A stretch of DNA of 64,000 nt from Todiramphus chloris collaris. Lineage: Eukaryota > Chordata > Aves > Coraciiformes > Alcedinidae. Positions 1-13,600 of this stretch are shown in pieces; within the stretch, counting starts at the first letter, position 1, and each line of letters starts with the position of its first letter. Where the stretch lies: positions 15,837,260 to 15,901,259 of the forward strand of contig JANVCC010010406.1 in NCBI GenBank assembly GCA_025345505.1, written 5' to 3'. The position numbers and the translations under genes are program-made. The notes beneath the pieces were generated by a model. The model had not been told where the DNA came from. It saw only the letters and a program-made list of their open reading frames with translations, and did no database searches.

Positions 1-130
1 GCAGTAGCTGTTGGGCCAGGAAAAGAACATACTCTGCACCACAGCCAGGAAGATGAGTCTTCTCAGAAGCCTCTGTCAGAGAGCACCTGGGGAAACCTAG
101 GACCAACCCCAAGAGTTTTGGAGCCAGGGA
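1..130 (+). other. GC-richer fragment, open reading frame cut by window edge
   Basis: The first 130 bases are clearly richer in G and C than the unique sequence that follows the next CR1. Frame 1 of the plus strand is open from base 1 until a stop inside the adjoining CR1, near 147. The predicted peptide is hydrophilic, rich in Ser, Glu, Gln and Pro. I do not recognise it. It could be part of a coding exon, a retroelement remnant, or chance in a GC-rich stretch. No splice donor is evident before the antisense CR1 begins at 131, so an exon ending here is not supported. Sequence upstream of the window would decide. Confidence 0.25.
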
Positions 131-474
131 TCATAGAATCATAGAATGATACAATTGTCAGGGTTGGAAGGGATCTTAAAGATCATCTAGTTCCGACTCC
201 CCTGCCATGGACAGGGACATCTCCCACTAGAGCAGGTTGCTCAGAGCCCCATCCAGCCTAGTCTTAAAAACGTCCAAGGATGGGGCTTCCACCACCTCTC
301 TGGACTACCTGTTCCAGTGTCTCACCACCCTCATGGTGAAGAAATTTTTCCTAATGTCCAACCTGAATTGACCTATCTCTAGCTTAAATCAGTTCCCTCT
401 AGTCCTATCACTGCCCGACAGCCTAAGAAGTCCCTCACCAGCTTTATTGTAGTCTCTCTTCAGATATTGAAGGA
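131..474 (-). mobile_element. CR1 LINE, 3' end, antisense
   Basis: The copy opens on the plus strand with the complement of the CR1 3' terminal repeats (TCATAGAATCATAGAATGA). It continues with the conserved antisense block in which 'TTGGAAGGGATCTTAAAGATCATCTAGTT' style sequence is recognisable in short pieces, then 'CCTGTTCCAGTGTCTCACCACC' and 'AATTTTTCCTAATGTCCAACCT'. These correspond to the CR1 3' UTR and the end of the RT open reading frame. Similarity fades near 474, so this is a 5'-truncated copy of about 345 bases. No coding capacity is left. It resembles the copy at 44541 in its 3' end. Confidence 0.9.
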
Positions 475-2466
475 CTTGTTTGCTACAGCTCCTAAGAGTA
501 GTAAGGTATTTTACAGCTCTTGCAGCTGATACCATTATCTAAGTTCTTGCAGCTGATGAGTCCACTATTTTCTATGACTTTTTTCACCAGCTAAGTATAA
601 TTTCTGTATAGACAGAAATATCTGTGGATAGAAACAGTTCATGACTCAGAAGGGATGAGTCTGTTGGAATCACAACAGGAAAACTTCCCACAATGGTATT
701 ATCTCTCATCTGAATAAAAAACAAAGTTAAACAGAAGTAACACAGATAAATCCAGGGATAAATCTGAAATTCACTACTGTTCCATCCTTGTCATCGGTTC
801 TTCTGTGTTTCTGTGATAGTACCAAAGTCCTAGTTCCTAAAGCATATAATAAAAAATAAATAAACACAAACAAACACACACAACCCCTCCTCAATAATAA
901 TAATAATAGAGAAATATAAATCTATCCAAAAAGGAGAAAAAGCAGTTACACGAGCTCCGTGCACTGTAGGACAGGTAATGACTTTGTAACCTATTGCATA
1001 AACACTGAACTAGTCATTGAAAAATGTGTTTAGTAGCATAGAAACATACACATCCACAAGAGACTGATAGGCAGCTGACTCTTACTGTTATTGTCTGTGA
1101 AGCTACTTATAAGCAGGCTTAGAAGAGAGGCATTACAGTGACAGATCCAAAAGCAGACAGGAATAAACAATGAAATATATGACCATAAGCAAAGCCCAAA
1201 AGGTACAATCCTTTTACCCTAGACTGCTTTCTCTTCTACCTCCTTCACTACAAGTAATACAACACACCGCTGAGTCATTTTGCTAATTCTCTGTTATTTT
1301 TCCTCTTATTCCCTTTATTCTTTGATAGCCATTGGTATTGAAACTTATGTTTGCAAAAGCGAGTGAGTTGATTAATAGGTATTTTATACATCTGGTATTT
1401 CCTCATAAAAGACTGGTAAACTTATTTCAATTATCATACCACCAACAAGGATGCAATCTGTTCACAATGGCTGTTTACGAATGGCTGCTTTGGGTAATGG
1501 TTGTTTTCTTAGCATGAGAAATGAAATATAATATTATTAAACAGAGATCTGCAGAATAGTGTGTCAACTTATCCATCTTCCTGATGTTTATAGGCTTAAT
1601 TTTTTGTAATGTTTATTTTATTTTATGGGACCAAACATTAAAGTATCACTTTTTTGAAAGGATCTAATTTCTTTTATTTTTGTGTTAATGTCCTTGAATA
1701 TTAACATCCACAAATTCATGCACAATCAGGGAAGAAAACTCCTGGTAGGTACTCTATTAATTCTATTTAGACAAACATGTTATAATGAGAGAGATAATGA
1801 ACAAAGGAGTTTATTTATTTTTTTTTTAGGTAAGGTATGAAAGTTTTTACCCACAAGGCTAAGGTTTTCCTTTTTTTGTGGCTTTGCTTTAACAAACCAC
1901 CTGTAAAATGTCTTAAAATAATTCCCGATAATCTCAAAACTGCCATGAAAATTTAGTGTGGGTGGAAAAGTGGGAAATGCATGTGTAAGACTGTATTGGT
2001 GAAGAGGAAGATGTGAAAAGTTTTACATATAAAAATAATGATAAGTATGTTAGATTATTACCTTAAACAGTGGCAGAAAATATTACAGTACAAATTCAGC
2101 CTCTCAGATTTCATTAAACACCTGCTATTTATTTTTGGAGGTGAGAACACTTTTCAAACCTTTATCTTTTCAGGTTTCAGTAAATAGTATTTTAAAAGAT
2201 AAATATATAAGAACAATTTTATAAGCCACTCATATGTTTTTCTGCTCATCACAGAATGCTTTCACATACTCAAATATCTGTCTATCATACAGAATTTCTA
2301 TTCAAGCTTAATTTGGGGGAAAATGAAAATATAAAGTCATAAAATTTGTAAGAACTTCTTTTTTTTTTTTTTTTTTATTTTATTTTAACAGCTGATATCT
2401 TAGAAGGCTGCCTGCCAATACAGATACCAGCAGGGCTAAGCAAAGTATTTAAGAGAGAATCCTTCC

Positions 2467-2506
2467 TTTATCTCCTTATGTCATAGTTTATCTCCTTATC
2501 TCATAT
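2467..2506 (+). repeat. 20-bp tandem duplication, two copies
   Basis: Two adjacent 20-base units both begin TTTATCTCCTTAT and differ at only a few positions near their ends (2467-2486 and 2487-2506). This is a small local slippage-type duplication in unique AT-rich DNA. Confidence 0.75.
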
Positions 2507-5404
2507 TCAGAATACATCATTTGGGTTGTTTGGTGTATACCTCCATGTATTTTCATCAGCTAGTATGTAAACCTTGCCTACTAGTACAGATAACTGCTTA
2601 GATCTCTTGCAGCTTTGACCTGCACTTTGAAGTAACTACGGCTCTTTCCAGTAAATGTGGCTGTGGTTCCACAACAGGTGTTGATATACACCATCTTCTT
2701 CCCTCTCACCTAATGTTCTTGCACTACTTGATTCTTCATAGGCTTCAGCTTCTCAGCAGCACCTTAATATAGAGCAATAGCTGAAGATTTTTCTTAAGTG
2801 GCTTTAATTCTGGTTACCTAAGTAGGAAGCAAACTTTTTTTCCAAAAGCACTGAAATCACTACTTCTAAAATTAGGCCACTCTAAACATCCCACATCACT
2901 CTGAATTTTACCTCTGAAAACCTTAGTTTTAGTTATAGTCCTTCAAATGAGTCCCTATAGTTGCAACATGTCAGTTACATGAAGCTCCACTGCCTTCATT
3001 AATGCTGGACTGAAATCCAACTTCAGCTACAAAGGCTACCTAAAATTATGTATCTTTGCTTATTGGATGAGGCTCAGTCTATCTGACTGTGGTTTTTAAT
3101 ATGAAATTAATGAGATTTTTAGTCTCTGCTGCATAGCCAAAGATGCTGGAAGGGCAAAGAAGAGAGGTAAATAGGATCATTTAAAAACCAGCAATGAACT
3201 GAATTAGTTAAATTTATTGGGTGAAACAATTTAACGTAGAAAAATACTAATTAAATTAGTAAAATTTAGATTGTAAGTAGTGATTGAAAAAAACAGTTGC
3301 TATGCAACCATAAGGATTTTTGTGATGGAGTGCAAAAATATATTTCTTAAGTATGCTAGTATTTTGCTTTGACCTTTTTCAGTCACACACCTGCCCAGAC
3401 TGTCTGTAAATGTATTTTTGAGAATGATAACATTAAAGTTACCTGCAAGCTATTTGAATCTGTTAATTACTTTTATTATGTTTAAAATGTTAAGGGTAAG
3501 ACTTTAATGAGATAAAAATAAATACATGTATGTAATTTAGTATATAATTTGTATGTTGATGTTTTATCATCTCTGATTAATTTATATCCCAAATACAGGT
3601 CTGATCCTATAAGACATAGGAATATTAATTTTCATAAGGTAGTGTATGACCTAACCCTGCCATGTCCTGAAGGTCTTAAATAACAATTAAATACCTTACT
3701 TTTATCAGAAACCTAAGCAGCTGTTGTTCATAAGAACTACAGGAAACTTTACTTATCCAGAATACCTGGAGTGAATTTTTGGGTTTGTATAGTAATCCCA
3801 CATATTCCCAACACTCAGAGAATATCAAAATCCCTTAGTCCAGTTTGGACTGTGCTGTGTAAATGGGGAGGAGATCTGATTTGATGAACCTGAACATCTC
3901 TGCCCAGTGGTAAAGTCATTTATTTCTTGAAGCTGATTACTGGCCATATTACCAAATTGAACTCCACTTTCTTTAATTTTTGTTAGTCCTACATTCAAAT
4001 CACAAAACATTAAACTTTTTATTTTGTCAGTAAGGTAACCCTAATGCAAACCCAACCTGGGTGTAGCCAACTGGCCTCTGACTAATGCTGCATTACCACC
4101 ATGACCTTCCATCTAGAAACAAAGGGTTTGCTCTCTGCTAAATCCTTCTCACTGCACTGCTGCTTGTTTCCTATTCTGACTGAATTTCCAGTAAGAGAGA
4201 GGAAAGCGGTGAATCTTAACCAGAATGGAAATCTTTCAGATATAAGGACCTACAGTCATTTAATTTACCCTTTTCTTCCTATTTCTTATAACTTCTTTAA
4301 TTTCCAGACATGGATTTATTTAATTTATGTTTTTCAGCTAGTGGCTTTTCACACAACCATTCAGTATAAGTTTTAAAGCCTCTTTTTGGCTTTTGGAGAA
4401 GAACTGTGAGATATGATGCCAAAGACTATCAATAACAGAGAGAGTTTACTAAAAGGTTCTCAGTGAGGTTCACTTGTCAAGAAGTCTGAACAGAAAAGCG
4501 TATAAGCATCTATGCACAGTTACCTTGTATAGAAGGAATCTAAGTGGAATTACTATTGAAAATAGGTTTCTTCTTATTCCTTTCTAGAGATAAGCAATGT
4601 TACAAGGATTTCACTATTTAGTAGTGTTTTGTAAAGATATCACCTTTGATTTAAAATTACTGTTCCTTGGAATCTTTTCAATAAAATGAAGAATTCATGA
4701 TTACTAGATAATATAAAAGTAACAGAATATGCTATAAAGACATACTTCCATATCTCTGTATTAAATACTGTTAAGATTATAGCTCTATTAAAATAGATGC
4801 AGAAACTGTTTTAGGGGATCACTCCCATGCCAGAGGAAATTGCATCTGTTGGAAAGGAAAGTGGTAGTATGTATTGTGTTTTTCAAGAAAGAAATTATGG
4901 TAGTGCATAAAGTAACCTCTGGGCTATGAAATAGTAAATTGAAAGATACATGTCTTATTCCAAAAAGAAAAAAATAGAACTGGAGGTTGAGTGTTGAAAT
5001 AAGACCAAAATTACATTGTATAGAGAAAGTTTACAGAATAATGTAAAGAAAAGTCTTTATTTCACAGAGATGTGAAATTACAGTTTACCTAAGTGTTTCT
5101 GGCTATCTTCTGTCTAATGTTTACACCCAAAATAAAGTTTTTTCCAGTATACTAAGTCTGTCCTAAACATTTATCATATTACAGAGGGTAATATAAATTA
5201 CATTTTTTCTACAAAGGCATATACACATCTTGAAGACCTTAACCTCCAGAACTAAAGTAAAATATTATGAAAATTATCTATTTTTTAATTAATGAGCTAT
5301 TTGTAAAGTAAGATTTACTGTAGTCAAATAAGAACTGCAAATTATTGCCAAAATACTGAAGTTTAAAATTTACTTTTGAAAAGATATATTAAAAAAGTTA
5401 TTAC

Positions 5405-5574
5405 TGTTTTGTTGGTTGGTTGGGTTTTGTTGTTGTTGGTTTGGTTTGTGGGGTTTTTTTTTGTATGCTTGTTTTTTTGTTGTTTGTTTGCTTTTGGTTT
5501 AGTGGTTTTTGTTTGTTTGTTTGTTTGGTCTTTTTTTGTTGTTGGTTTTGGCTTTGGTTTGGTTGGTTGTTTTT
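5405..5574 (+). repeat. G/T-rich low-complexity tract (nearly C- and A-free)
   Basis: In this 170-base stretch the plus strand is almost entirely G and T: I count four C (5468, 5491, 5530, 5552) and two A (5465, 5501). It is built from drifting GTTT, GGTT, GTTGTTG and TTTGGTTTGG units, with no single fixed period. Frames open on both strands only because the composition excludes stop codons; their products (Val/Leu/Phe/Gly one way, Lys/Thr/Pro/Asn the other) are not proteins. Several GG pairs spaced by TT (e.g. GGTTGGTTGGG near 5413) could form a two-layer G-quadruplex. It probably derives from an expanded poly-T or (GTTT)n tail. Confidence 0.9.
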
Positions 5575-8500
5575 CTCCAGGCACTTTCACTGGAAAAACA
5601 GAGCTCAGTGACACTAAAATATGACAGCTACTGGATGTTTACAATTCTGAAACTGAGACATGAATACAACACAACATATTGATTTTTATTTGTGTGCCCT
5701 GATAAACTGATCTCTATCACAAATCTCTGCAGATAAAGCAGGTTCAGAACTATCATTATTCAGAACTATCTTCTTTCCTCTACTTTGGCTTAAAGATAAC
5801 TGCAGAGTTCTGGAAAGCCAAAAGTGTTCCACTGCTCAGTAATGTTAGAACTCCCTAAAAATGTTGTGTTTTCATGGTCTCAAATATAAGTTACAGGAAA
5901 ACCACAAAATTAATGAAAGCCTTGGAATAAGTTACTATGCTTCAGAATTATCTTCAAGTTCAGAAACATAGTTGATTATTTTACATGACCTTTTTATCCA
6001 ACACACCATTGACAAGAAGAATCCGTAATAGTTCTCTATATTGTGGAAAAGAGATTTTGTTCTACCTGTAAATCTTCATGGTAAAATACTATAATAAATA
6101 ACTGCTAAATACAAGTAATAATAAGAATCACACTAGCAAGCATTTATGCCCTTAGTTTTGAGTAAACTCATTGACTTATCTAGTAATAACATGAGTATCC
6201 TACCTCAACTTTGTGTATTCCAATTCCTGTTAAAAAAAAAAAAAAAGAAAAATATTTTCAGAGAGGAAGCAGAAAGGAAGACATTTGGATTTGTTTAGTA
6301 AACATTTCACAAAAAAACCCGAAGTAAAAACCTTTGATAAGAACACAAATTACACCAACTAAAAATTTCTCTTTATAAAGTAAATAAATATTTTTTGTTA
6401 TGTATGCATTCTCCATCTGTAAGAAATCTTTCCAATTTATTCAAACTTTATTAATGACACCTTACTACATAAAGTGAGATTTTCCAAGAAGTGGGAATAA
6501 GACCTAGTAGAATCTGTGATCCAATTTGCACATGAACAAAGAAATTTAAAAAATACATTAAAATTGCAGTTCAAACATAACTCTAAACAGTCAGCTGCCT
6601 AAAGGTTTGTCCCTGTCTTTAAAACAGTTAAACAATGAAAGTAATCAACCTTTTTTAATTACTATGCAGTTCTCTAAGTTTCCTTCACAGTCTTTTTGTC
6701 AGACATCCTGATCTCCAGATCTGAGTTACTATGAATTCTGATATTATTCTGTACCCTATCATTGCTGTTATAGTCACTGTACATTAAACACTTATCAAGC
6801 ACTGTCAGAAGTCTGGAAAAGCAGAGAAGTCATGAAAAAGAAATTATAAAATATATTTTAAAATAAAATATGCATAGAAGTGGAATTTATTTACTACAAA
6901 CGACAAACAATTTCAGGATATTTTCAAAAGGGTTTAAATTTGGTTAACCCTTGTAAAGTTCCTATGCTATGTAGCATGCAAACCACAATCTTGATTTTTT
7001 CCATAAGAAACTTATTCTCTCAGCTTTAGCTACTTCCTTGGAAGAGGAATAAGAAAAACTTGTAAGGCAAAGGCAAGTTCTGAACAGAACAAAAGAAGTC
7101 CATGAAACGTAAGATTTAAACTCTTCCCCTTTTTGACAGTCTCAGACACTACTAAAACAAGCATATATATATTCAATGGCGTCTTTAAGACCCTCTAAAT
7201 TAGCTTGTCCACCAAAAAACACCTCTTTGGATGTTATAGTTTTCTAAAGATTAAGAGATGATTTAACTTTTTTTTGTTTTTGTAATCTTTATTTTCAGAT
7301 GATATAACTTCATCAACTAGAATGCTTGATTTGACACATTTTAGTAGGGATTTATAATACAGAGTAAAATGAATTGCCTAAGAGATGGCTGCAGCTGTTA
7401 GTAAACGACCAGATAAAATCACTGCACAGGAGAAACAATAAATAAAAAAAGATAACTGTGTATTGTTACACAGCTAGAATTACAGTCACTGAAATATCAG
7501 GTAGATAGTCAAGTATCACATTCCAAAGTTCCTCCTGTTACATAAACATATCAAGCTACCATGAGTGAGAGAAACCCTTCCGAACATCAGTGTTCTTCCC
7601 TCCTTCCCTTCTTTCTCCAGCACATATTTTAGTCTTAGCTTGATGCAGATGAGGTCTTACATCTCTTTTATTTTTTTGCATAGAACATGCTTATGCTTCA
7701 TGCTTGCTCAGATCAGCCAGAAAACCACAAAGAGAAAAGTACAGAAGTAAAGCTTAGTTCCAAGTGAATGCCTGAGTTTTTTTGAATTTTTCTTACACAT
7801 AGCAGCTACCTTGTGCTGTTCTTGTTATTCAGAGAAATTTTGTTCTGGTTCATTAAGTTAGTGAAATACTTTCAGAAGAAAACTTGCCTTTCCAAGCCTA
7901 TACAGGCACAATTTAAATAGTGTACTTGCTCTGTTGTTGAAATATTGACTATAGGATCTTCATTGCGTATGTGATTGGATTAAGATTCTGCAATTTTTTT
8001 TTATTTTTTAAAAGGTTGAAACTATATAGGGCTTCAAGTTTTCTAGATAATGAGTCCTTGGATGATCTCATCTTGAATGCTGCCTGCCTTCAGTTCAATG
8101 CTTGTATTGCAAAACTAGCAATTTTCTCTGGTTAATGGAGTTTGGATTTATGAAATGATGTAAATCCAGTGATTAAGGAGCTATAAAAGACTTTGGGCTA
8201 CTGGGTCTTCACCATCATCTTGTACTCGTATTTAACTGTAGTCTCAGTTTGCTTTTCAGCTATGTCTTCACAATACATAAGTTTTCCTGACCCTTAATTA
8301 TCAGAATTCCAGTGAAACTTCACTAAGTGGAATGTCTTTAGCCATATTCATTCTACTCAAGAAATAAATTCACTGGGATAATTACTCTATCATTATTTGT
8401 TTTCATGTAATTACAATTAGGTTCTACAAATAATTACAGTTACTTTTTGTTCCAATTTATTCTTAGCTGGTGCAACTCTCTAAGTCCTAAATATCTTTTT

Positions 8501-9378
8501 CATTATTTATTCAGAAATAAAATTCAGTGCATGAGGGATATGTTGGACTGCAGATTTAAGATTTTATTCTGACTTTTTTGACAAGTTAAACAATCAAGAC
8601 TTTTTTGTATTACCCACCTCATCATCTCCATCCATAGAGACAAATCAATTTGATAATGTAATGAGTTTAAATCAGTTTTACATTGTGTTTTTTTTCATCC
8701 AGATGGGAATCATTAAAGAGATAATGAAATACCAGATATGGATTGCATGGCAATATTTTACAATACAGTGCTAGAAAAATAAGTGTTACATGTTCTGTGT
8801 TGCATGTTGTAGGTTAAGTGCTTTTAGTTGTTCTTCACTTCAATGGACCCTTTTAATCATAACTCCTAACAGACAGAGGAAATACCATGAAATAGATATT
8901 AGTATAGTACCTATAATGTGGTATTAGGCCAGCTGCACTTTGTTATTTCAGTCAAGTGGCTGATAGTCATACTTGGTTCAGACTATCACTTATAAATCTA
9001 CTTTTCTGTACAGAAAACACTATTCTTGCTTACAATACCATATGTCTTTTCTAGCTTTACTGACTTCATGGGACTAGAATGGGTATTTTCTGAGATTAGG
9101 TGTCTGTTCATTGTATTGCAGACAGCGACAATATTTCTTGCTTTCATGGATTCTGAAGGAATTAAAGCTTGTTTAAAATAATTTGGCTTCACCATTATAA
9201 AAAAAAAAAATTGCTTTACATGTTCTGCTTAATTTTTAACTCCTGTTTACAAATACATATCTAAACATCATTAACTTAAATAAACAAGGTTGAAAATAAG
9301 CCAATATTGCTGAGAATTTTAACATATGGAATGAACAATCACTGTATCATTAATTAATTTAGAATTAAAAATTCCTGG

Positions 9379-9421
9379 TTTTTTTTTTTTTTATATATAT
9401 ATATATTTATTTATTTATTTT
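9379..9421. repeat. T-run, (TA)n and (TTTA)n compound microsatellite
   Basis: A run of T (about 14) passes into (TA)n of about seven units and then into TTTA repeats. It is a plain compound AT microsatellite and likely to vary in length between individuals. Confidence 0.9.
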
Positions 9422-10429
9422 TTCTGTTTTCTATTCAACTGTAAATATTACTGGAAAAATTCAACTCAGCTAACATGGGGCTGACTGAAAATATATCATG
9501 TGTAGTCAGACCTCTTTATAATAATGGAGACTTTTATAATCAGTGACTAAAAAACGTCAGTTAAAATCTCAGTGGTTTTGGTAGTATCAACCTGATGATT
9601 TAATATTTAAAATATCAGATATAAATAACTTCTACATTTGGAGAACTGCCAGTATATGAATTATAATATCTAGGTCATTGCCAGTTTAAAAGATTACTAT
9701 CTTCTAACTAGTATAAAGCTTTAAACAGACGTTTTATCTGCCAGAGTAGCTATGCTGAGACATTTTTGGAATACCATATGTACGTATATTTTGTCTGCAG
9801 GAAAACATAAAAGGCAAAAAATATTAAATTAATATTTCTTGTAGAAAAGTATAATGTTTATCTATTGACAAGACATTAAAACTTTTTTTTTCCCAGATAT
9901 TTATGTCCATTTACTAAATTTGGTAAAACTACTTATTATACCTGATCTTTAGATACATTTTTGCAGGTTTTATGCTGAAGATGATATGACAATTTAACAG
10001 GTTCTGTTTCTAAATCAACATTTTAAATCTCAAGACAAACTTGCAGGAGAGAAAAATTCAGGGTTAAAAATTCAGTCAGTTCAGTTAGCAAGAAAGAGCA
10101 AAGAACTCTTAGGAACTGAAATGACAAAGTGGAATCAAAAGTCAGAAAGATGCTTGGTTTCCTTTCAAAAAGGAACTAATGCTCCAAGCAGATCCTCTTT
10201 TCTGTCTTGGTGTTTCTAGCAAAGTTCACTGCTATAAAATTCTGACTGATACCTTCTACTTTGTTCAAATTATGGCAAAGCAGGAGAGGATAGAAAGGAA
10301 TAAAATATGATAAATATTCATTCCCCATGTCTTTCTAAAATTCACACCCTTAACTCTCTGTATTGGATAACTGTAGTCACTGGTATTAAAAATAAATATA
10401 ACGCTATATAAAAGACAGGTATGCAGTGA

Positions 10430-10690
10430 AAAGAATTATTAAGATGGTCAGAAAAGCTCACAGACTGCCTAAGAAGATGATACTACCCAGTTTGTTTAAC
10501 CTAGAAAAGGAAAGCCACAGGGAATAGCTTATAAATTCATCAGGAGGGTATATATTAGGCAGACAAAGAAGTCACTGAAGATCATGGTCTTTATATGAAA
10601 GCATGGATACAAACTAACCAGTAACAAATTTCTTCTGGGAAGTGTGATCCATTGAGTATGGAACACCTAGAATAGCCAGAACCAGTGTCT
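10430..10690 (+). mobile_element. Very old CR1-type LINE trace
   Basis: A degenerate stretch keeps the order of motifs expected near the 3' end of a CR1 RT reading frame. A 'GAATTATTAAGATGGTCAG' block is followed by 'AGTTTGTTTAACCTAGAAAA' (compare GTTTAGCCTGGAGAA in the younger copies at 15 and 41 kb) and then by 'ATAGCTTATAAATTCATCAGG' (compare the block coding DLIxxxxY). No 3' terminal 8-bp repeats remain and no frame is open. I judge this by motif order only. If real, it is one of the oldest repeats in the window. Confidence 0.4.
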
Positions 10691-13600
10691 GTAGTTTAGC
10701 TGGGAAAAAACAGTAAGTATAGGCTGTTTTAAAATTTAAATTTTGTCATGAAGTTAAATTACCCATTTATTTTTCTGTGCAAAGATAAAAATAACTAACT
10801 AGACATTGCATTTAAATGGAAGTGACAATTCAAATAAATAAGTTTTAAAAAAATAACTAAACAGTAGAAGACATTTCCTGCTTAGGCTATTTACTGTCTT
10901 CAGCACCAAACGAAAACATAGTAAAGGACAGATAGCTGATGGTTGAAGGGTTTTTTAGAAAACAGGAAACTTTCCAGAGACTTGGGTGTTGCTTGCATTG
11001 AACCTTTGCAGGTTTGATTCAAAGTTTCATTTTAATATTCATTAAAAGTTTAATTTGAATTTTTTTTTTTAAATAAACTGCTTGTCATGCATACAGATGC
11101 ATTTAATATGTTTTAGGGTTTCTTTTAAATACAGAATTATAACTGAGTTACACATAGTGTCATAAAGAAGATATGAGATTGTCAGTTGCATTTTTGAGTA
11201 TCAGTTACCCAAAATCAGGCCAACACAAATTTATGACAAGCCTTTAAAAAGGCCTTAAAAAAGCTTGCAATAGGAAAATAGAAAGGAGGTATATCAGAAA
11301 AAATAATTCTTAAAGAAAAAGTGTAAATCTGTGTTGATTTTATATGATACAATTTCAGACTGTCAAGAAAAAAAAATCCTTATCAGCTGGTGTTAACGTT
11401 CTATTGATCAGAGTTTCATGTTCCATTTATATTTACCTAGGATTTGAATAAATAATGGCAGGTGGTCAACTTACATTGAACTGTTTATTACTGAAAGCTA
11501 TTTCTCCTCCAATTAAAAATTTCCTCTGCACTTATGCCATGTTACTGCAATGCAATGTTTTAGTCTAATTTCAGAATATACCTATATATTGCTTTGCAAC
11601 AGTAATCAGAACTTATTCCTCACAAAACAAACATGTAGTGCACATATGGTCAGGTACAGGACACAGCTGAAACAACAGCTGATGCACTGGATTATCTCAA
11701 AGAATGGAAGGCAAAATATCAAAAAGATAAAAATGGCCTTGATGTTGTAGTGTGACAGTAAGTTGAAAACATGTTTGCACATCTGAAAATACATCTGAAG
11801 TGTGTATCATTAGAGAAATAAAATATTACTATTTCATCTTATTTTCATTCACATTTTTAATGCATTTGTTAGTATCCCTTACTGGGATACGTACAGCTCA
11901 GAATATTTAATAAAAATGTAACTAAGAAAAATGGTCAGTGGTTTGTGAAAGTAATTATCACCTATTGTGTGTTCATGACAGAAAGAAAATGTTAGTACAT
12001 AGGTGTTGCTTAATAAGTGGTCTTGCTTAAAAGAGAGTGAAATTGTTGTTTAGAGAAGCCAGCATATTCCATGGGGAGACAAATCCTAGTATGGACAAAA
12101 ACCTAGTAACTAAAAAAATTTGGAATCTTCTTTATGTAGTGTAGAAAGTTATGAGACCTATATTGAGCATCCGTTTTTACCTTGCTCACTTAGAAATATG
12201 TATATTAGAAAATAGCAAAAGATCATATATTACATTTTTAGTTGTTTCAACTGTTAAGACTGGCTCTTGCACAGTACAGCAGAAGAATTTCAATGAATGA
12301 ATTCTAAAGACAGCTTGAAATATGTGTGTGTTGTATACACAAATCAGGAAAAGTAGAATGGGCACATTCTTTTTCCTCAATCCTTGTCGACATATATTTT
12401 GTCATTTAATCCATTCTAGTAATGTATAAATTCTGGATGGAATTATGGACATAAGCTGCTCACAGCTAAAATTCTAAGTGAATATTTTGCTAAAAAACCC
12501 TGTATTATTATTCCTCTTTCATGAGTTACTGAAGTGCAATGTGTGAATCGATCATTTTGCACATGATACTGTCTTTATGGGATATCAAATTGCTCACATG
12601 GAAGGTTTTTTGAGCTGAATCCAGTACCACAGGATACTCATATATATGAATGACTGCATAGCAGATGAAGAAATTAGAGTTATGTTCTTTGATGAATGTT
12701 GAAGAGATTGATAACTTCTTGTGGAACAAGTCTCCTAAAAGCAACATAATTTCTTCAGTGTGTCCAGAGGAATAGCAGATAAAGCTGCTTCTTGTGGAAA
12801 GAGAGGCACTTCTAGACTTACCATTAGCTAAGCCTCAGTACCTTAAATAGCATGACCTGGCCCTTTAGTGATTGATAAGAATATAGAGAAGTCTTAATGC
12901 AATATTTATTTTTAACATTCAATTAAAAAAATTAAAAAAAAATTAAAAATCCTTATTTTCAAAGTAAGTAGGAAAACAGTCTATCCAACATGGATATGGG
13001 ACTATCTAGTTTCCTACTGGAAGAGAAGCACAACTGTATTAACTTTTTTTGTTAAAATACTAAAGAAAGTGACTTTAAGTTTGTTCACAGAAAAATAAAT
13101 TGCTTTATACCTTATATATGAAACACAAACACCTTTGGTATTTTGTCTTCTTTCCTTAAAAATGATAAGTTTAATAAATTCTGAGTAATACAAACTTATT
13201 TTTACGTGGAAGTGAGGAAAATAATAATTTAATGGTAAATCTAATTCTATGTATTGTAATTATTAAGTAGAAATAAATCTGAATTTAAATATGATGGATG
13301 TTATAGGATAAGTTGTATTAATTATCAACTTAATTTACCTGAATTCAAAAGTTTTGTAGTTTGTGAAGAAGGTTGTAGTAATTAGGGTTAATGAGAGAGT
13401 AGAACAGTAATTTTGTTCTATTTAATATATTAACCTAACATGCTCTTTAAAAAACTGGAATTTGTGCACTACCACAGTTTTTGAACTTTTTTATTGCATT
13501 ATTATATAACCATAGATGAAAAAGTAAAGTGAATGTAATGCTAATATTTAAGTAAAGACATAGAGAACATTTTGCATAAAATAAATATTTTTCAATAATT

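Larger units (their letters stand above)
475..10429. other. AT-rich unique sequence, no gene recognised
   Basis: About 10 kb of AT-rich DNA with stop codons in all frames at short intervals. The longest open frames (around 60-90 codons, e.g. 4101-4376) show no recognisable domain, no codon bias and no convincing splice context. It holds homopolymer runs (T at 2359-2376, A at 6232-6246), a short (AAT)n near 892-908, and the tracts listed separately at 2467, 5405 and 9379. I see no interspersed repeat that I can name. Confidence 0.6.

Noticed and set aside
5363-5624. Three overlapping frames of 63-83 codons on both strands
   Set aside because: They exist because the G/T-rich tract contains no stop codons; the products are low-complexity.
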